This document shows positions 42,548 through 51,159 of a DNA stretch of 64,000 nt, in pieces; position 1 is the stretch's first letter, and each line of letters starts with the position of its first letter. This DNA comes from Trichlorobacter thiogenes (GTDB taxonomy: Bacteria; Desulfobacterota; Desulfuromonadia; Geobacterales; Pseudopelobacteraceae). The position numbers and the translations under genes were made by a program. The notes beneath the pieces are model-generated. The model was not told the DNA's origin and did not search any database. It saw only the letters and a list, made by a program, of their open reading frames with translations. Location of the stretch: assembly GCF_900167465.1 (NCBI RefSeq), contig NZ_FUWR01000001.1, positions 551,269 through 615,268 on the forward strand. Direction: 5' to 3'.

Positions 42548-42602
42548 TTTAGGATCTTCACGGCAACAGCAGTTGACTATTACAACCTGTAAAGGAGCCA
42601 TT

Positions 42603-43064
42603 ATGAAACTCAATACTGCAATCACGAAGTTCAAACCATTATCCCAGAAGGTGCTCAGGCGCCTTGCTGAAGACCGCATCATCGAATTCCCGCTTACTGA
42701 CAGTAATCAGCTGCTTATTTCTGCTCTCTGTCGAGTCTGGACAGACGAATGGTACGTTGCCCAAATGAATAAGACCTTCAAACCAGACAAAAGGGCGGTC
42801 ATGCTGGCTTTCCCCGATTTCGGCAAAATTGAACGATACATCCTTAGTAGCTACCTCAATCTCAAACCTAGAGCAAAACTCAGCGTTAGAGAGATGGCAA
42901 GTCGCATCCAGCAGCACTTCGAGGTCGAGTATCCGCAATTCAAAATCCACCGGGTTCGACAGGCGGCATATAACCTTCGCCGTCATTCTCGTATCGGAAG
43001 CCGCAAACATACTTTGATCCAGCTGGCCATGTTGGAGGGTAACCACGATAATTTTTGGTCATAA
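42603..43064 (+). CDS. Hypothetical basic protein (153 residues)
   Basis: Start ATG 42603 with AAAGGAG upstream. The protein is basic; a likely helix-turn-helix lies in the middle (LSVREMASRIQQHFEVEYPQ, then HRVRQAAYNLRRHSR). No family recognised. It belongs to a run of plus-strand genes between the sigma-like factor and the partition genes and may be a regulator. Confidence 0.6.
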   Translation: MKLNTAITKFKPLSQKVLRRLAEDRIIEFPLTDSNQLLISALCRVWTDEWYVAQMNKTFKPDKRAVMLAFPDFGKIERYILSSYLNLKPRAKLSVREMASRIQQHFEVEYPQFKIHRVRQAAYNLRRHSRIGSRKHTLIQLAMLEGNHDNFWS

Positions 43065-43151
43065 ACATCTGTCAGAGTCGACAACTAAACATATCTATAA
43101 GAACTTGTTCTTTTAGATATGTTGTACCTCATCAACGCAAGGAGAATCGGA

Positions 43152-43748
43152 ATGAGAGTTGAAAATCTGGAAGAAAAGCTCAACTCGCGAATCGTTGAGG
43201 CATTTAACGCCGGTTTGAGCGTCATTGAAATAAGCAGGGCGGTGAATAAAAGCTGGGTCGCACATATCCATAACCTACTCAAGGGTACCGGCGACATTGA
43301 TACCCTTGAAAAAGTTGGACTACGCCGTTCATACGGAATCGATGACAAGTGGGAATCAGCACTGAAAAAAATAGGGTATTCCTTCCCGCGTTGGTGCATA
43401 GGATGGGGTTTTGATCCTGTAAAAGCAGCACGAGAACTGGCACTAGGTGAACAGGGCGACATCCATGAAGCATTGAAGAGAGACTTTCCTGCCGTTTATG
43501 CGCGGATGTTTGGCGAAGATCCGCCGCAGAGGGTCCCAACCACCAGAATACACGATCCACATCCATCAGTAACAATCGTCTGGCATCCCGACCGCAATGC
43601 CTACGTTGCCGAGATGATCGGCAATCCTGCGATAAATGCCGGCGGCATCGATCTGGAGCATGCACTGCAGCGTTTCCAGGTGGCGCTCCGTTATGATGAG
43701 CAAATCAAACGACTAGAACTCTTGATCGCTCAGAGACAAAACCAATAA
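43152..43748 (+). CDS. Hypothetical helix-turn-helix protein (198 residues)
   Basis: ATG 43152 with AAGGAG 8 bases upstream. The N-terminal 50 residues look like a helix-turn-helix (NAGLSVIEISRAVNKSWVAH); the rest includes GYSFPRWCIGWGFDPVKAAREL and a C-terminal beta segment PSVTIVWHPDRNAYVAEM then a coiled helix. No family recognised. It is followed by the repeat-rich partition region. Confidence 0.6.
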   Translation: MRVENLEEKLNSRIVEAFNAGLSVIEISRAVNKSWVAHIHNLLKGTGDIDTLEKVGLRRSYGIDDKWESALKKIGYSFPRWCIGWGFDPVKAARELALGEQGDIHEALKRDFPAVYARMFGEDPPQRVPTTRIHDPHPSVTIVWHPDRNAYVAEMIGNPAINAGGIDLEHALQRFQVALRYDEQIKRLELLIAQRQNQ

Positions 43749-43753
43749 CGCAA

Positions 43754-43955
43754 CATGGAGACAATAGCTCTCCATGTATTACAAACAGAGACAAGGAACC
43801 TTTTTGGGGGAATAAATAGGTACCTAAACAGGGTCCATAATCGGAAGGAACCTAAATATTCCCCGAAATATTCCCCCAAAACGTCTCCTTTACCTTCCCC
43901 CCCGCAAGATTATAGGTGTAGGGGACGTTTTGTTCCCCAAAATATTCTCCAAGGA
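43754..43955. repeat. Repeat-rich centromere candidate (parC) before the parM-like gene
   Basis: Contains CATGGAGA-N7-TCTCCATG (43754-43776); TATTCCCCCAAAA (43869-43881) and its inverse TTTTGGGGGAATA (43802-43814); a direct repeat AAATATTCCCC at 43854 and 43866 (12-base period); and a further related GTTCCCCAAAATATTC near 43932. The block ends at the ribosome site of the parM-like gene. This is where ParR-binding centromeres sit in type II partition loci. Confidence 0.6.
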
Positions 43956-43962
43956 GGCAATC

Positions 43963-44844
43963 ATGAGTGTGCTGGTTTGTGATCTGGGTTTTTCGTCAGC
44001 AAAGTGGATGTATGAGGATCGTAAGGGGAGAATTATTTCCGCATTCAGATATGACGGAGATAATTTGATGGTGGGAGAAGAAGCACTTCTGTCATCGGGT
44101 TCGTCCTACCTGAAAACGATGGAAGAGCTTGTGAGGTTCTATCCAGAGTTTGTTGGCCACTGCTTCAAGGCAGCCAAGGCTGAAGGGACGGTCACACTCG
44201 CGGTTGGTCTGCCATTTTCCTATTGGCAGGATCAAAACAAACCTGGCGGAGCGGTTCCGGCCTTAGCAAAGGCATTGTCTGGAGCACTCGTCACTGATGT
44301 CGCCATATTCCCGCAAGGTCTCGGTGGACTCAGGGATTACTTGGATAATGTCGAGGAACGCCCTGAGGGCAACGTGCTGGGAATAGACATCGGATTCAAC
44401 ACCATCATCTTTACGCTCTTTTCTCCTCAGAAAAGACAGATCATCTACGGCAAGACCCTCAACAAACGGGGTGTTCACCAAATGGCAACCAGCTATCTGC
44501 TGCCACGCATCAAAGATCTGGCACCTTCCGGCACTTTTACCCCGGTCGAAATAGCTTTCCTGATCGAGAAGGGTTATCTGCAATACGGATTCGAGCGACA
44601 CGATGTCAGAAGAGAAATCAGCGATGCCGGCGTTGCCTACATCGAGCACATCCTTCGGGATGTCCAGGGAGAGTTGCAGGCGCACGTTGGAATGCATGCC
44701 GACTTCGACCGGGTATTGCTGTTTGGTGGCGGAGCCGCACTGCTCAAGGATGGCTTTCCGGCAAAGAATATTGAGGTAATCGTCCTGCCGGTTCCGGAAT
44801 TTGCGAATGCCCGCGGATTCCGTTCACTCGCTGGCGGAATGTGA
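43963..44844 (+). CDS. ParM/Alp-like plasmid segregation actin
   Basis: A 293-residue actin-like ATPase. Phosphate 1 loop: VCDLGFSSAKWMYED (residues 4-18); phosphate 2 loop: LGIDIGFNTIIFTLFS near 149-164; adenosine loop: VLLFGGGAALLK near 260-271. These three are the actin-superfamily signatures of ParM, StbA and related plasmid filaments. ATG 43963 has AAGGAGG upstream. It lies after a repeat block and before a small ParR-like gene, so it would polymerise between centromere-bound ParR complexes and push copies apart during replication. Confidence 0.85.
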   Translation: MSVLVCDLGFSSAKWMYEDRKGRIISAFRYDGDNLMVGEEALLSSGSSYLKTMEELVRFYPEFVGHCFKAAKAEGTVTLAVGLPFSYWQDQNKPGGAVPALAKALSGALVTDVAIFPQGLGGLRDYLDNVEERPEGNVLGIDIGFNTIIFTLFSPQKRQIIYGKTLNKRGVHQMATSYLLPRIKDLAPSGTFTPVEIAFLIEKGYLQYGFERHDVRREISDAGVAYIEHILRDVQGELQAHVGMHADFDRVLLFGGGAALLKDGFPAKNIEVIVLPVPEFANARGFRSLAGGM

Positions 44845-44853
44845 GCGTGAATC

Positions 44854-45186
44854 ATGGCCCAGTTCACGCTCAAGATAAAAACCTATGATCCCGACATCGT
44901 CAATGCTTTCGCACGCCTTCGTAAAAGCCGGAAGCAGTCGGCCTTTACCCACGAAGCCCTTAAATACTTTCTGGCAACGGAACAGGGGGCACAGGTTATG
45001 GCGCTCATGGCCAAGGGATACGAAGAACCACTGAAAGCCACCACTAAAGCAAATCGGAATGAATCACCCATTACGATACGTGAATCAACACCATTAATGC
45101 CAACGACTCTTGAACGTCAGGCGTTACCACTTGGGGAACTGTCGGAAGACTACTGTGCCACAGTTCTTGGCAATATACTGAAATGA
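44854..45186 (+). CDS. ParR-like DNA-binding protein
   Basis: A 110-residue protein 9 bases downstream of the actin-like gene. The N-terminal half (FTLKIKTYDPDIVNAFARLR, then QSAFTHEALKYFL) fits a ribbon-helix-helix; the C-terminal half is low-complexity and charged, as in ParR proteins, which bind filament ends. Identity rests mainly on position and size. Confidence 0.65.
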   Translation: MAQFTLKIKTYDPDIVNAFARLRKSRKQSAFTHEALKYFLATEQGAQVMALMAKGYEEPLKATTKANRNESPITIRESTPLMPTTLERQALPLGELSEDYCATVLGNILK

Positions 45187-45270
45187 CGAAGTAAAGTCAG
45201 ATCAAAATATATGACGAATATGGCGATATTGTTGCTCAGGAACTTGGTTATATGAAATTTGAGCGGAAGC

Positions 45271-45549
45271 ATGACTAGGCAAGAAGTTTATAAGGTAATT
45301 GATCTTATTGCGGCAATTCTCATGGAGAATCCATCTATCGTCCCGGGTCAAGATGGGGTGACGACAGCTAATTGGCTTCGATCCCTGTTTTTTGACGAAA
45401 AGTCTGGAACTCTATACTTTGGACGTGATGAAATCTCGCGCAAAGAGTTGGAGTTAATACTGTTACTAAGGCAACGCAACATCTCTCCGATGGATTTTAT
45501 AAAAATGCTCCAACAGGAACATCAGTTGGCGAGGTTATCAACGAAGTAA
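45271..45549 (+). CDS. Hypothetical 92-residue protein
   Basis: ATG 45271 (a TTG at 45259 is an alternative). The product begins MTRQEVYKVIDLIAAILMEN and has mixed helix/beta character with many charged residues. No family recognised. The stretch just before it (45197-45273) is open in another frame without a start (KIYDEYGDIVAQELG ending at a stop) and may be the end of a lost gene. Confidence 0.5.
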   Translation: MTRQEVYKVIDLIAAILMENPSIVPGQDGVTTANWLRSLFFDEKSGTLYFGRDEISRKELELILLLRQRNISPMDFIKMLQQEHQLARLSTK

Positions 45550-45678
45550 ATCGGGAAATATTCTATCACTTTTTGCGAGAAGAAAGATCTCAATAATCGT
45601 TGACGCATCCTTCTAATTTGACTATTATCGTAATCACGAAGCTATCACATGACTACGTTAATGCTCAATAGGTGATCT

Positions 45679-46017
45679 ATGGCGTCTCCAGTCAACCGTA
45701 CATATCTCCGCCAGACCCGGGATGCTGCAGAGCTGTTGGGCAAACTCATCCGGCTTGGCAGGAAAGAGCGCAAGATGACTGAGGAAGACCTGTCCGGACG
45801 GGCGGGGATTTCAAGAAGGACTTTGCAGAAGATCGAGCGTGGCGATCCGAAGTGTGAGATCGGCCTGGTGTTTGAGGTAGCCAACCTGGTTGGGGTAAAC
45901 CTGTTTGGGGATGAAGGGAACGCGAATATCTCCAGAAATATAAGCCGGGTTGACGATAAGCTGGCTCTTCTGCCGCAGTTGGTTCGCAGCTCTATGAAGG
46001 TAAACGATGAATTCTGA
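45679..46017 (+). CDS. hipB: HipB-like antitoxin
   Basis: A 112-residue XRE-type protein with a helix-turn-helix (MTEEDLSGRAGISRRTLQKIERG near residues 33-56, quoted in parts). It overlaps the following kinase gene by 11 bases (ATG at 46007 inside its end), the classic HipBA arrangement in which HipB binds the operator and neutralises HipA. No strong ribosome site is seen before the chosen ATG; an alternative start is possible. Confidence 0.8.
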   Translation: MASPVNRTYLRQTRDAAELLGKLIRLGRKERKMTEEDLSGRAGISRRTLQKIERGDPKCEIGLVFEVANLVGVNLFGDEGNANISRNISRVDDKLALLPQLVRSSMKVNDEF

Positions 46018-47299
46018 GTACAAAGAATTATATGTCTGGATTTGGCTCCCTGGAGAAACAGATCCGGTGGTGGCCGGAATGCTTACAACCGTAGGGACGA
46101 CATATGTCTTCAACTACGGTAAAAGCTACCTGCAGCGCGACAATGCTATTTCGATTTACGACGCTGAACTTCCCCTGCGTCAGGGGCTACTCCCTCTCCT
46201 ATCTGGGCTTTCCATCCCGGGGTGTTTACGGGACGCAGCTCCTGATGCCTGGGGGCGCAGGGTAATACTCAACAAGAAGTTCGGAAATAAAGCGCCTGGA
46301 ATCGACCCGTCAGCACTCGACGAACTCAGTTACCTTATTGAGTCCGGGTCCGACCGGATAGGCGCCCTTGATTTCCAGTTATCGCCTACGCAGTACGAGC
46401 CGCGATATGCCTCCGGAGCCCCCATTGAAGAACTGATTGAGGCGACCGAGCGTGTCGAGAAGGGAATTCCGCTAACTCCTGAGCTTGCACAGGCCCTTCA
46501 GCATGGAACCTCTATCGGTGGAGCACGACCCAAGGCCCTCATTGAAAGTAATTCCCGGAAATTCATAGCGAAATTTTCCACTTCCACCGACCTCTACTCC
46601 GTCGTCAAAGCAGAGTATGTCGCAATGAGACTAGCTGCCATGGCTGGCATTGATGTGGCGCCGGTCTCTCTGGAACATACCGCCGGCAAGGATGTGCTGC
46701 TTGTCGATCGTTTTGATCGGAAGGCAACGGCCAATGGGTGGCAGCGCAAGAGCCTTGTTTCGGCTCTGACGATGTTGACTCTGGATGAGATGATGGCCCG
46801 TTACGCAAGCTATGAAACGTTGGCCGAAATTATCCGGAGTAAATTCAGAAATGCTCCCGGAACATTGCGCGAACTGTTTTCCCGCATCATGTTCAATATT
46901 CTGGTCGGCAATACTGACGACCACGCCCGCAATCATGCAGCTTTCTGGGACGGACAGATGCTGACGTTAACCCCGGCATACGATATCTGCCCACAGGCTC
47001 GCCATGGGCAGATCGCCACTCAAGCAATGCTGGTCATGGGAGACGACCGTTCAAGTCGGATCACCACCTGCATTGCTGCCGCTCCGCAATTTCTTCTCAC
47101 CGAAGATGAGGCCGTCAACATTATCGCTAAACAGATCCAGTGCATCGAGCAGAATTGGGCGACTGTCTGTGACGATGCATCGTTGAGCGAAGTTGATCGA
47201 AATCTGCTGTGGGGGAATCAGATATTGAATCCATACGTTTTCGAGGGGCTAGAACCAGGCCCCCTGAAAGACCTCGCCAGACGGCACGAGCGGGGATGA
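46007..47299 (+). CDS. hipA: HipA-like serine/threonine kinase toxin
   Basis: A 430-residue HipA-family kinase, which phosphorylates glutamyl-tRNA synthetase or similar targets and causes dormancy. It has the N-terminal subdomain (LYVWIWLPGETDPVVAGML), the phosphate-binding loop TSIGGARPKALIES, the catalytic-loop motif NILVGNTDDHARNHAAF and the metal-binding TPAYDICPQ. All key residues look intact. Carried with HipB between the partition genes and the transfer operon, it probably stabilises the element by addiction and promotes persistence. Confidence 0.9.
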   Translation: MNSEYKELYVWIWLPGETDPVVAGMLTTVGTTYVFNYGKSYLQRDNAISIYDAELPLRQGLLPLLSGLSIPGCLRDAAPDAWGRRVILNKKFGNKAPGIDPSALDELSYLIESGSDRIGALDFQLSPTQYEPRYASGAPIEELIEATERVEKGIPLTPELAQALQHGTSIGGARPKALIESNSRKFIAKFSTSTDLYSVVKAEYVAMRLAAMAGIDVAPVSLEHTAGKDVLLVDRFDRKATANGWQRKSLVSALTMLTLDEMMARYASYETLAEIIRSKFRNAPGTLRELFSRIMFNILVGNTDDHARNHAAFWDGQMLTLTPAYDICPQARHGQIATQAMLVMGDDRSSRITTCIAAAPQFLLTEDEAVNIIAKQIQCIEQNWATVCDDASLSEVDRNLLWGNQILNPYVFEGLEPGPLKDLARRHERG

Positions 47300-47304
47300 G
47301 CCTG

Positions 47305-47343
47305 AAAGCCGCGAACTTCTTTATGGAGTTTGCGGCTTTTTTT
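47305..47343 (+). terminator. Terminator after hipA
   Basis: AAAGCCGCGAACT pairs with AGTTTGCGGCTTT around an 8-10 base loop, then a T-run, 6 bases after the hipA stop. Up to 47577 nothing else is recognised except AT-rich leader DNA that must hold the transfer-operon promoter. Confidence 0.88.
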
Positions 47344-47577
47344 ATACATACACCCTTCTTCTGTAACCCAATCATTTTCACCACTCCTCATATTTGAGCA
47401 ATTCACGCTACTCGCTTTCCCGCCACAACTGGTAACGGCAAGTGTATGGCCGTGGCCGCCAGTCGTGGCCTATCTTAAGAATTTTCCTGCCTCGTCAAAG
47501 AGGAATTCGCAAAGACCACCCTCGCACCTTCCCCCCCAGAAGATAATCAATATGAAGATCAAATTTCCGGAGGACTC

Positions 47578-48183
47578 ATGCTGGCAAAGTTCATGACCAC
47601 TGCGTCACTCGTTTTTCTCATTCCACTGTCAAGTTTCGCTTCGGAGATACGCCAACGACCATTCGCGTATTCCTTTGATGCCGCATCAGCCCAGAGTGGG
47701 GACACTTTTGTTGTCTGTTCCGATTGCCCGGACAACAAGCTGACCATCCTCCCTGCCATTGCCAAGCTTGCGGTGAGAATGAGCGACCCGATGACAATAC
47801 AACCACCAGCTACGCAACCAGACGTTGTCACTGTTACACCCAGAAATGAGCTGTCTGAAATCAAAGGGCTACTCGGGACAGTTCACTTTCAGCTGAACAG
47901 TTCCAGGCTTTCCAAATTTGAACAGGACAATCTGGAAAAGCTATCAAGGGATATTCCCGCAGGTAATGCCGTCAATGTAACCGGATACACCTGCACAATC
48001 GGTACGGATGATTACAACAAGAAACTGTCCTTCAGAAGAGCAGAGGCCGTCGCCACGGCACTGAAGGCCAAGGGGGTGAACATCGGCACTATCGAAGGCA
48101 GAGGCAAATGCTGCCCTGCCTCGCAGGACAAGCAACAGAACAGAAGAGTAGAAATCATCGGATTACAAAAGGAGGGAATGTGA
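47578..48183 (+). CDS. OmpA-like peptidoglycan-binding exported protein, first gene of the transfer operon
   Basis: A 201-residue exported protein: signal peptide (MLAKFMTTASLVFLIPLSSFA), then a linker and an OmpA/MotB-like C-terminal domain (VHFQLNSSRLSKFEQDNLEKL, NVTGYTCTIGTDDYNKKLS, RRAEAVATALKAKGV, QNRRVEI). It probably anchors a T4SS part to peptidoglycan. CCGGAGGAC precedes the ATG. The next gene overlaps it by 4 bases (ATGTGA), so this gene heads the operon. Confidence 0.8.
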   Translation: MLAKFMTTASLVFLIPLSSFASEIRQRPFAYSFDAASAQSGDTFVVCSDCPDNKLTILPAIAKLAVRMSDPMTIQPPATQPDVVTVTPRNELSEIKGLLGTVHFQLNSSRLSKFEQDNLEKLSRDIPAGNAVNVTGYTCTIGTDDYNKKLSFRRAEAVATALKAKGVNIGTIEGRGKCCPASQDKQQNRRVEIIGLQKEGM

Positions 48184-48932
48184 AGATCGCAAATAACAAG
48201 AAACTTATGGTCGGCGGGCTGATGATGTTCATCGTGACTGCGGCGGGTTTCTCTATGGCTAACGACAATCTAAGAACGGAGAAAGAGACCCTGATGAAGA
48301 CCTTTCCAAATATGAAATTGGATGGCTTCAGGGAATCGCCGCTCAAAGGCCTATATGAGATCACCGCAGGCGAACAGGTATTTTACTTCAGCCCCGAAGG
48401 ATACCTCTTTTTTGGTGAAATCTGGACCAAAGACGGCAAGAACCTGACAGCCGAGATGCGGGAGAAGGTTGTTACAGAAAGAATCAACAGCCTCCCCCTG
48501 GATAAAGCCCTGAAAATCGGCAACGGCCCGAAAAAGGTCATAGAGTTCACCGACCCTGACTGCCCCTATTGCCGCAAAGTTGACAACTTCCTCTCGAAGC
48601 GAACTGACGTGACCCGTTACGTCTATTTCGTCCCACTACGTAGGATACATCCCGACGCAGAGAAAAAGGCTCGCTACATCCTGTCGCAATCTGACAGGGA
48701 CAAGGCATTCCATGATGTATTCGAGGGAGTGCTGGACGGAAAGCCAATCTCCATAACCGATGACACACAGCAACAGCAACTGGAGGAGATGGAGAAAATT
48801 GCTGCTGGGCTTGGCGTACGTGGAACACCGGCACTCTGGATCGAAGGTGCTCACGTGAATGGTGCAGACATCCAACGGATCACCGGGTTGCTGGACAAGG
48901 GAAAGGAGGTGAGTAAGCCGCAATCACACTGA
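48180..48932 (+). CDS. DsbC-like periplasmic disulfide isomerase of the transfer system
   Basis: A 250-residue protein starting at GTG 48180. Signal peptide or anchor near residues 8-26 (LMVGGLMMFIVTAAGFSMA), an N-terminal dimerisation-like domain (LKGLYEITAGEQVFYFSPEG), then a thioredoxin fold with the active site DPDCPYCRKV and the cis-proline loop RGTPALWIEG. F-type T4SS clusters usually carry such an isomerase (DsbC/TrbB) for their cysteine-rich parts TraN, TraU and TraV, all of which occur here. Confidence 0.88.
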   Translation: MKIANNKKLMVGGLMMFIVTAAGFSMANDNLRTEKETLMKTFPNMKLDGFRESPLKGLYEITAGEQVFYFSPEGYLFFGEIWTKDGKNLTAEMREKVVTERINSLPLDKALKIGNGPKKVIEFTDPDCPYCRKVDNFLSKRTDVTRYVYFVPLRRIHPDAEKKARYILSQSDRDKAFHDVFEGVLDGKPISITDDTQQQQLEEMEKIAAGLGVRGTPALWIEGAHVNGADIQRITGLLDKGKEVSKPQSH

Positions 48933-48986
48933 ATCTATTTCGCAACATCGTCTGACCATCACACCAACAGCTCAAAGGAGAAATGA

Positions 48987-49286
48987 ATGCACAAGCGGAA
49001 AATGCTTCTGATGACCCTCGTTGCGATGATCGTAACGCTGGCAGCATCCCAGGCCATGGCCCTCGTTGCCCCCGTAGCCGGTTCGTTCGGTTTCGAGGCC
49101 TACGACTTCTTCATCAACAACATCCTCAAGGGACCTTTCGGCGCCATCGCCGGTGTCCTTTCCATCATTGCCGGCGTCGTCGTCATGATCCAGCAGAAGA
49201 TGGTCCCGGCAGTCCTCTGCATCCTGGGAGGAGTACTCGTCATCAACTCGGACAAGATCGTCACCTCACTCGGGATGATCATCTAG
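48987..49286 (+). CDS. traA: Pilin precursor (TraA-like)
   Basis: A 99-residue propilin. A leader with a signal segment (MLLMTLVAMIVTLAASQAMA) ends at a likely cleavage site, leaving a mature pilin of about 74 residues with two hydrophobic helices (GPFGAIAGVLSIIAGVVVMI and VPAVLCILGGVLVINSDKIV) joined by a short basic QQK loop, as in TraA/VirB2 pilins. AAAGGAG is 7 bases upstream of ATG 48987. It lies directly before traL, the usual order. Confidence 0.85.
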   Translation: MHKRKMLLMTLVAMIVTLAASQAMALVAPVAGSFGFEAYDFFINNILKGPFGAIAGVLSIIAGVVVMIQQKMVPAVLCILGGVLVINSDKIVTSLGMII

Positions 49287-49344
49287 CCACAACCGGGGGG
49301 CGCAAGCCCCCCTCACCATCTTGTAGCCATGAACGGAGACGTAC

Positions 49345-49611
49345 GTGATCCGCAAGTTTCCCCAATATCTGACGCAACCTTTTCAGGTTCTCTGGTTCGA
49401 ACCCGATGACCTGGCCATCATGACGGCAAGCTTTATCCTCGCCCAGCAGTTCGGGGGGTATCTCTGGCTGACAATGATCATCGTACCGTGGGCATACAGC
49501 CGCTTCAAACGACAGTACCCGCGAGGCTTCCTGCGTCACGTTCTCTATTTCATCGGCCTGGCACCGATGAAGGGGTACCCGCAGTTCTTCGAAAGAGATT
49601 TTCTGGAATAA
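49345..49611 (+). CDS. traL: TraL, F-type T4SS assembly protein
   Basis: An 88-residue membrane protein starting at GTG. It has the TraL pattern FPQYLTQPFQVLWFEPDDLA at the start, a hydrophobic central stretch and the C-terminal PRGFLRHVLYFIGL. Order traA-traL-traE-traK-traB supports it. Inner-membrane component needed for pilus assembly. Confidence 0.88.
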   Translation: MIRKFPQYLTQPFQVLWFEPDDLAIMTASFILAQQFGGYLWLTMIIVPWAYSRFKRQYPRGFLRHVLYFIGLAPMKGYPQFFERDFLE

Positions 49612-49633
49612 CCACAAGCAGAGGGAGAAAGAA

Positions 49634-50212
49634 GTGAACCTCGACATATTTCTACAGAAAAGTTCCAACATTTTCGCCGAAAACCGGCTGCTCAAGTTCG
49701 TGGTCGTAGCACTTGGCATTGCCGTTGTCATCAACACAGCCGGACTATTCACTGCATTGAACAGTCAGCGGGTGATTCTCGTGCCGCCGACCATCAATTC
49801 AAAGATCTCGGTTTCCGGTGACAAAGCCTCGGATGAATACCTCAAGGAATTCACCCGCTACATCCTGAGTCTGGCGCTTACCTACAACCCGGTCAACGTC
49901 CGGTCGCAGTTCAGCGAGCTGCTAGCAGTCTACGACCCCGCCGAATTCCAGGCATCACGGAAAGAGTTGTACGAACTGGCGGACAAAATCGAAAACACCA
50001 AGGCCTCCAGTGCCTTTTACATTCATTCAATCATCAATGACGCCGAGAAGCGGCGTCTCGTAGTGACCGGTACCAAGAAGACCTACATGGTGGATCAGAA
50101 GGCAGAGGACGTTCTGAAGGTCTACCTCATCGAATACCGCTTCGAGAACGGAAAATTCATCCTGGTGCGGCTCTATGAAAAGCCGGCGCTAGGCGAAAAC
50201 AAGGGGGCGTGA
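49634..50212 (+). CDS. traE: TraE, F-type T4SS inner-membrane protein
   Basis: A 192-residue protein starting at GTG 49634. One membrane helix near residues 20-42 (LLKFVVVALGIAVVINTAG) is followed by a periplasmic domain with PPTINSKISVSGDKASDEYL and LALTYNPVNV, matching TraE (VirB8-like). Its stop overlaps the ATG of traK (GTGATG). Confidence 0.9.
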   Translation: MNLDIFLQKSSNIFAENRLLKFVVVALGIAVVINTAGLFTALNSQRVILVPPTINSKISVSGDKASDEYLKEFTRYILSLALTYNPVNVRSQFSELLAVYDPAEFQASRKELYELADKIENTKASSAFYIHSIINDAEKRRLVVTGTKKTYMVDQKAEDVLKVYLIEYRFENGKFILVRLYEKPALGENKGA

Positions 50213-51159
50213 TGCGCAAAACGATAGCTTTACTAACCGCATTGCTGGTGCCGACATTGGCGCATGCATTGGAACAAGGTGCTATCCATAAACAGAAGAC
50301 TGCAATTGACCAGGCTATCGAAAAGCCGGTCGAAGGTGAGTTTCCGACCGTTGTCTTACCAGAATCGTCAACCGGTATTCGGCTGTCGAGTTCCGACATA
50401 AATCGGATCTCCTGCCCAGGTGACATTCGAGAAGTCCTGACCTCAACCGAGAAAGGGATAACGATCAAGATCACCGGCAAGGATGCCTTCGTGAAGTTCA
50501 AGGTGACCAAGAAGGGGGACAAGTTCTTCTACTCATCTACACCGACCGAGCTTTATGTCGTATGTGGCGAAAAAGTCTTCAGCTTGGTCGCATTTCCCCA
50601 GAGAGTGCCATCCCAAACAATTCGCCTCACTTCCGGCCAGGAGAAGAAGATCAAAGAGAACCTGTCTCTCTATGCCGGCTTACCCTTCGAGAAGAAAGTA
50701 CTCAAGGCGATCAGGGAAGTCTACACCGAGAACATTCCTGACTCCTACACCATCAGCAAAAAGGAAAAACGATTCTTCACATTCCGGGAAATCCTTCTGA
50801 CCCTCAAACGAACCGTGGACATCGAGGGTGAAGGTCTCCGGATCAAGGAGTTCGAGGCATCGCTGCGGGGCGAAACTCCTGAGTTCAAGATGAACGAGAA
50901 GATGTTTCTGCGTACGGCGCTGGTGGACAACCCAATAGCTGTATCACTTGAACGTCATGTTCTGCGAACAGGTGACTCTTCCAGAGTGTTTGTGGTGGAG
51001 CAGCGTGCCGAGAAACAGGGGGTTCGTAGACTGACCGGTGACCTGCCGGTAATGGATCAGCCAAGGCAGAGTCTGCCTGCAAACAAGTCGGGAAACCAAA
51101 AAGAGCCAACAGAAAACCGTACCGAGTCAGATGTCCAGGAGGCAGACGATGAAAAATAA
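50212..51159 (+). CDS. traK: TraK, secretin-like T4SS core protein
   Basis: A 315-residue exported protein (signal peptide ending THA LA near residue 20), with a beta-rich N-terminal region SSDINRISCPGDIREVLTSTE typical of the VirB9-like TraK and a C-terminal tail that is charged. Located between traE and traB. TraK forms the outer-membrane core complex with TraB and TraV. Its 3' end overlaps traB by 11 bases. Confidence 0.85.
   Translation: MRKTIALLTALLVPTLAHALEQGAIHKQKTAIDQAIEKPVEGEFPTVVLPESSTGIRLSSSDINRISCPGDIREVLTSTEKGITIKITGKDAFVKFKVTKKGDKFFYSSTPTELYVVCGEKVFSLVAFPQRVPSQTIRLTSGQEKKIKENLSLYAGLPFEKKVLKAIREVYTENIPDSYTISKKEKRFFTFREILLTLKRTVDIEGEGLRIKEFEASLRGETPEFKMNEKMFLRTALVDNPIAVSLERHVLRTGDSSRVFVVEQRAEKQGVRRLTGDLPVMDQPRQSLPANKSGNQKEPTENRTESDVQEADDEK

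Noticed and set aside
43755-43982. 75-codon frame upstream of the parM-like gene
   Set aside because: It crosses the repeat block and the parM ribosome site and its product is repeat-derived low complexity.
45197-45273. 25-codon open stretch (KIYDEYGDIVAQELG) after the ParR-like gene
   Set aside because: No start codon in frame and too short; perhaps the remnant of a lost gene, not reported as a gene.
48983-49348. 121-codon frame overlapping the traA gene
   Set aside because: A different frame of the pilin gene; the in-frame pilin has the signal peptide and paired helices expected.
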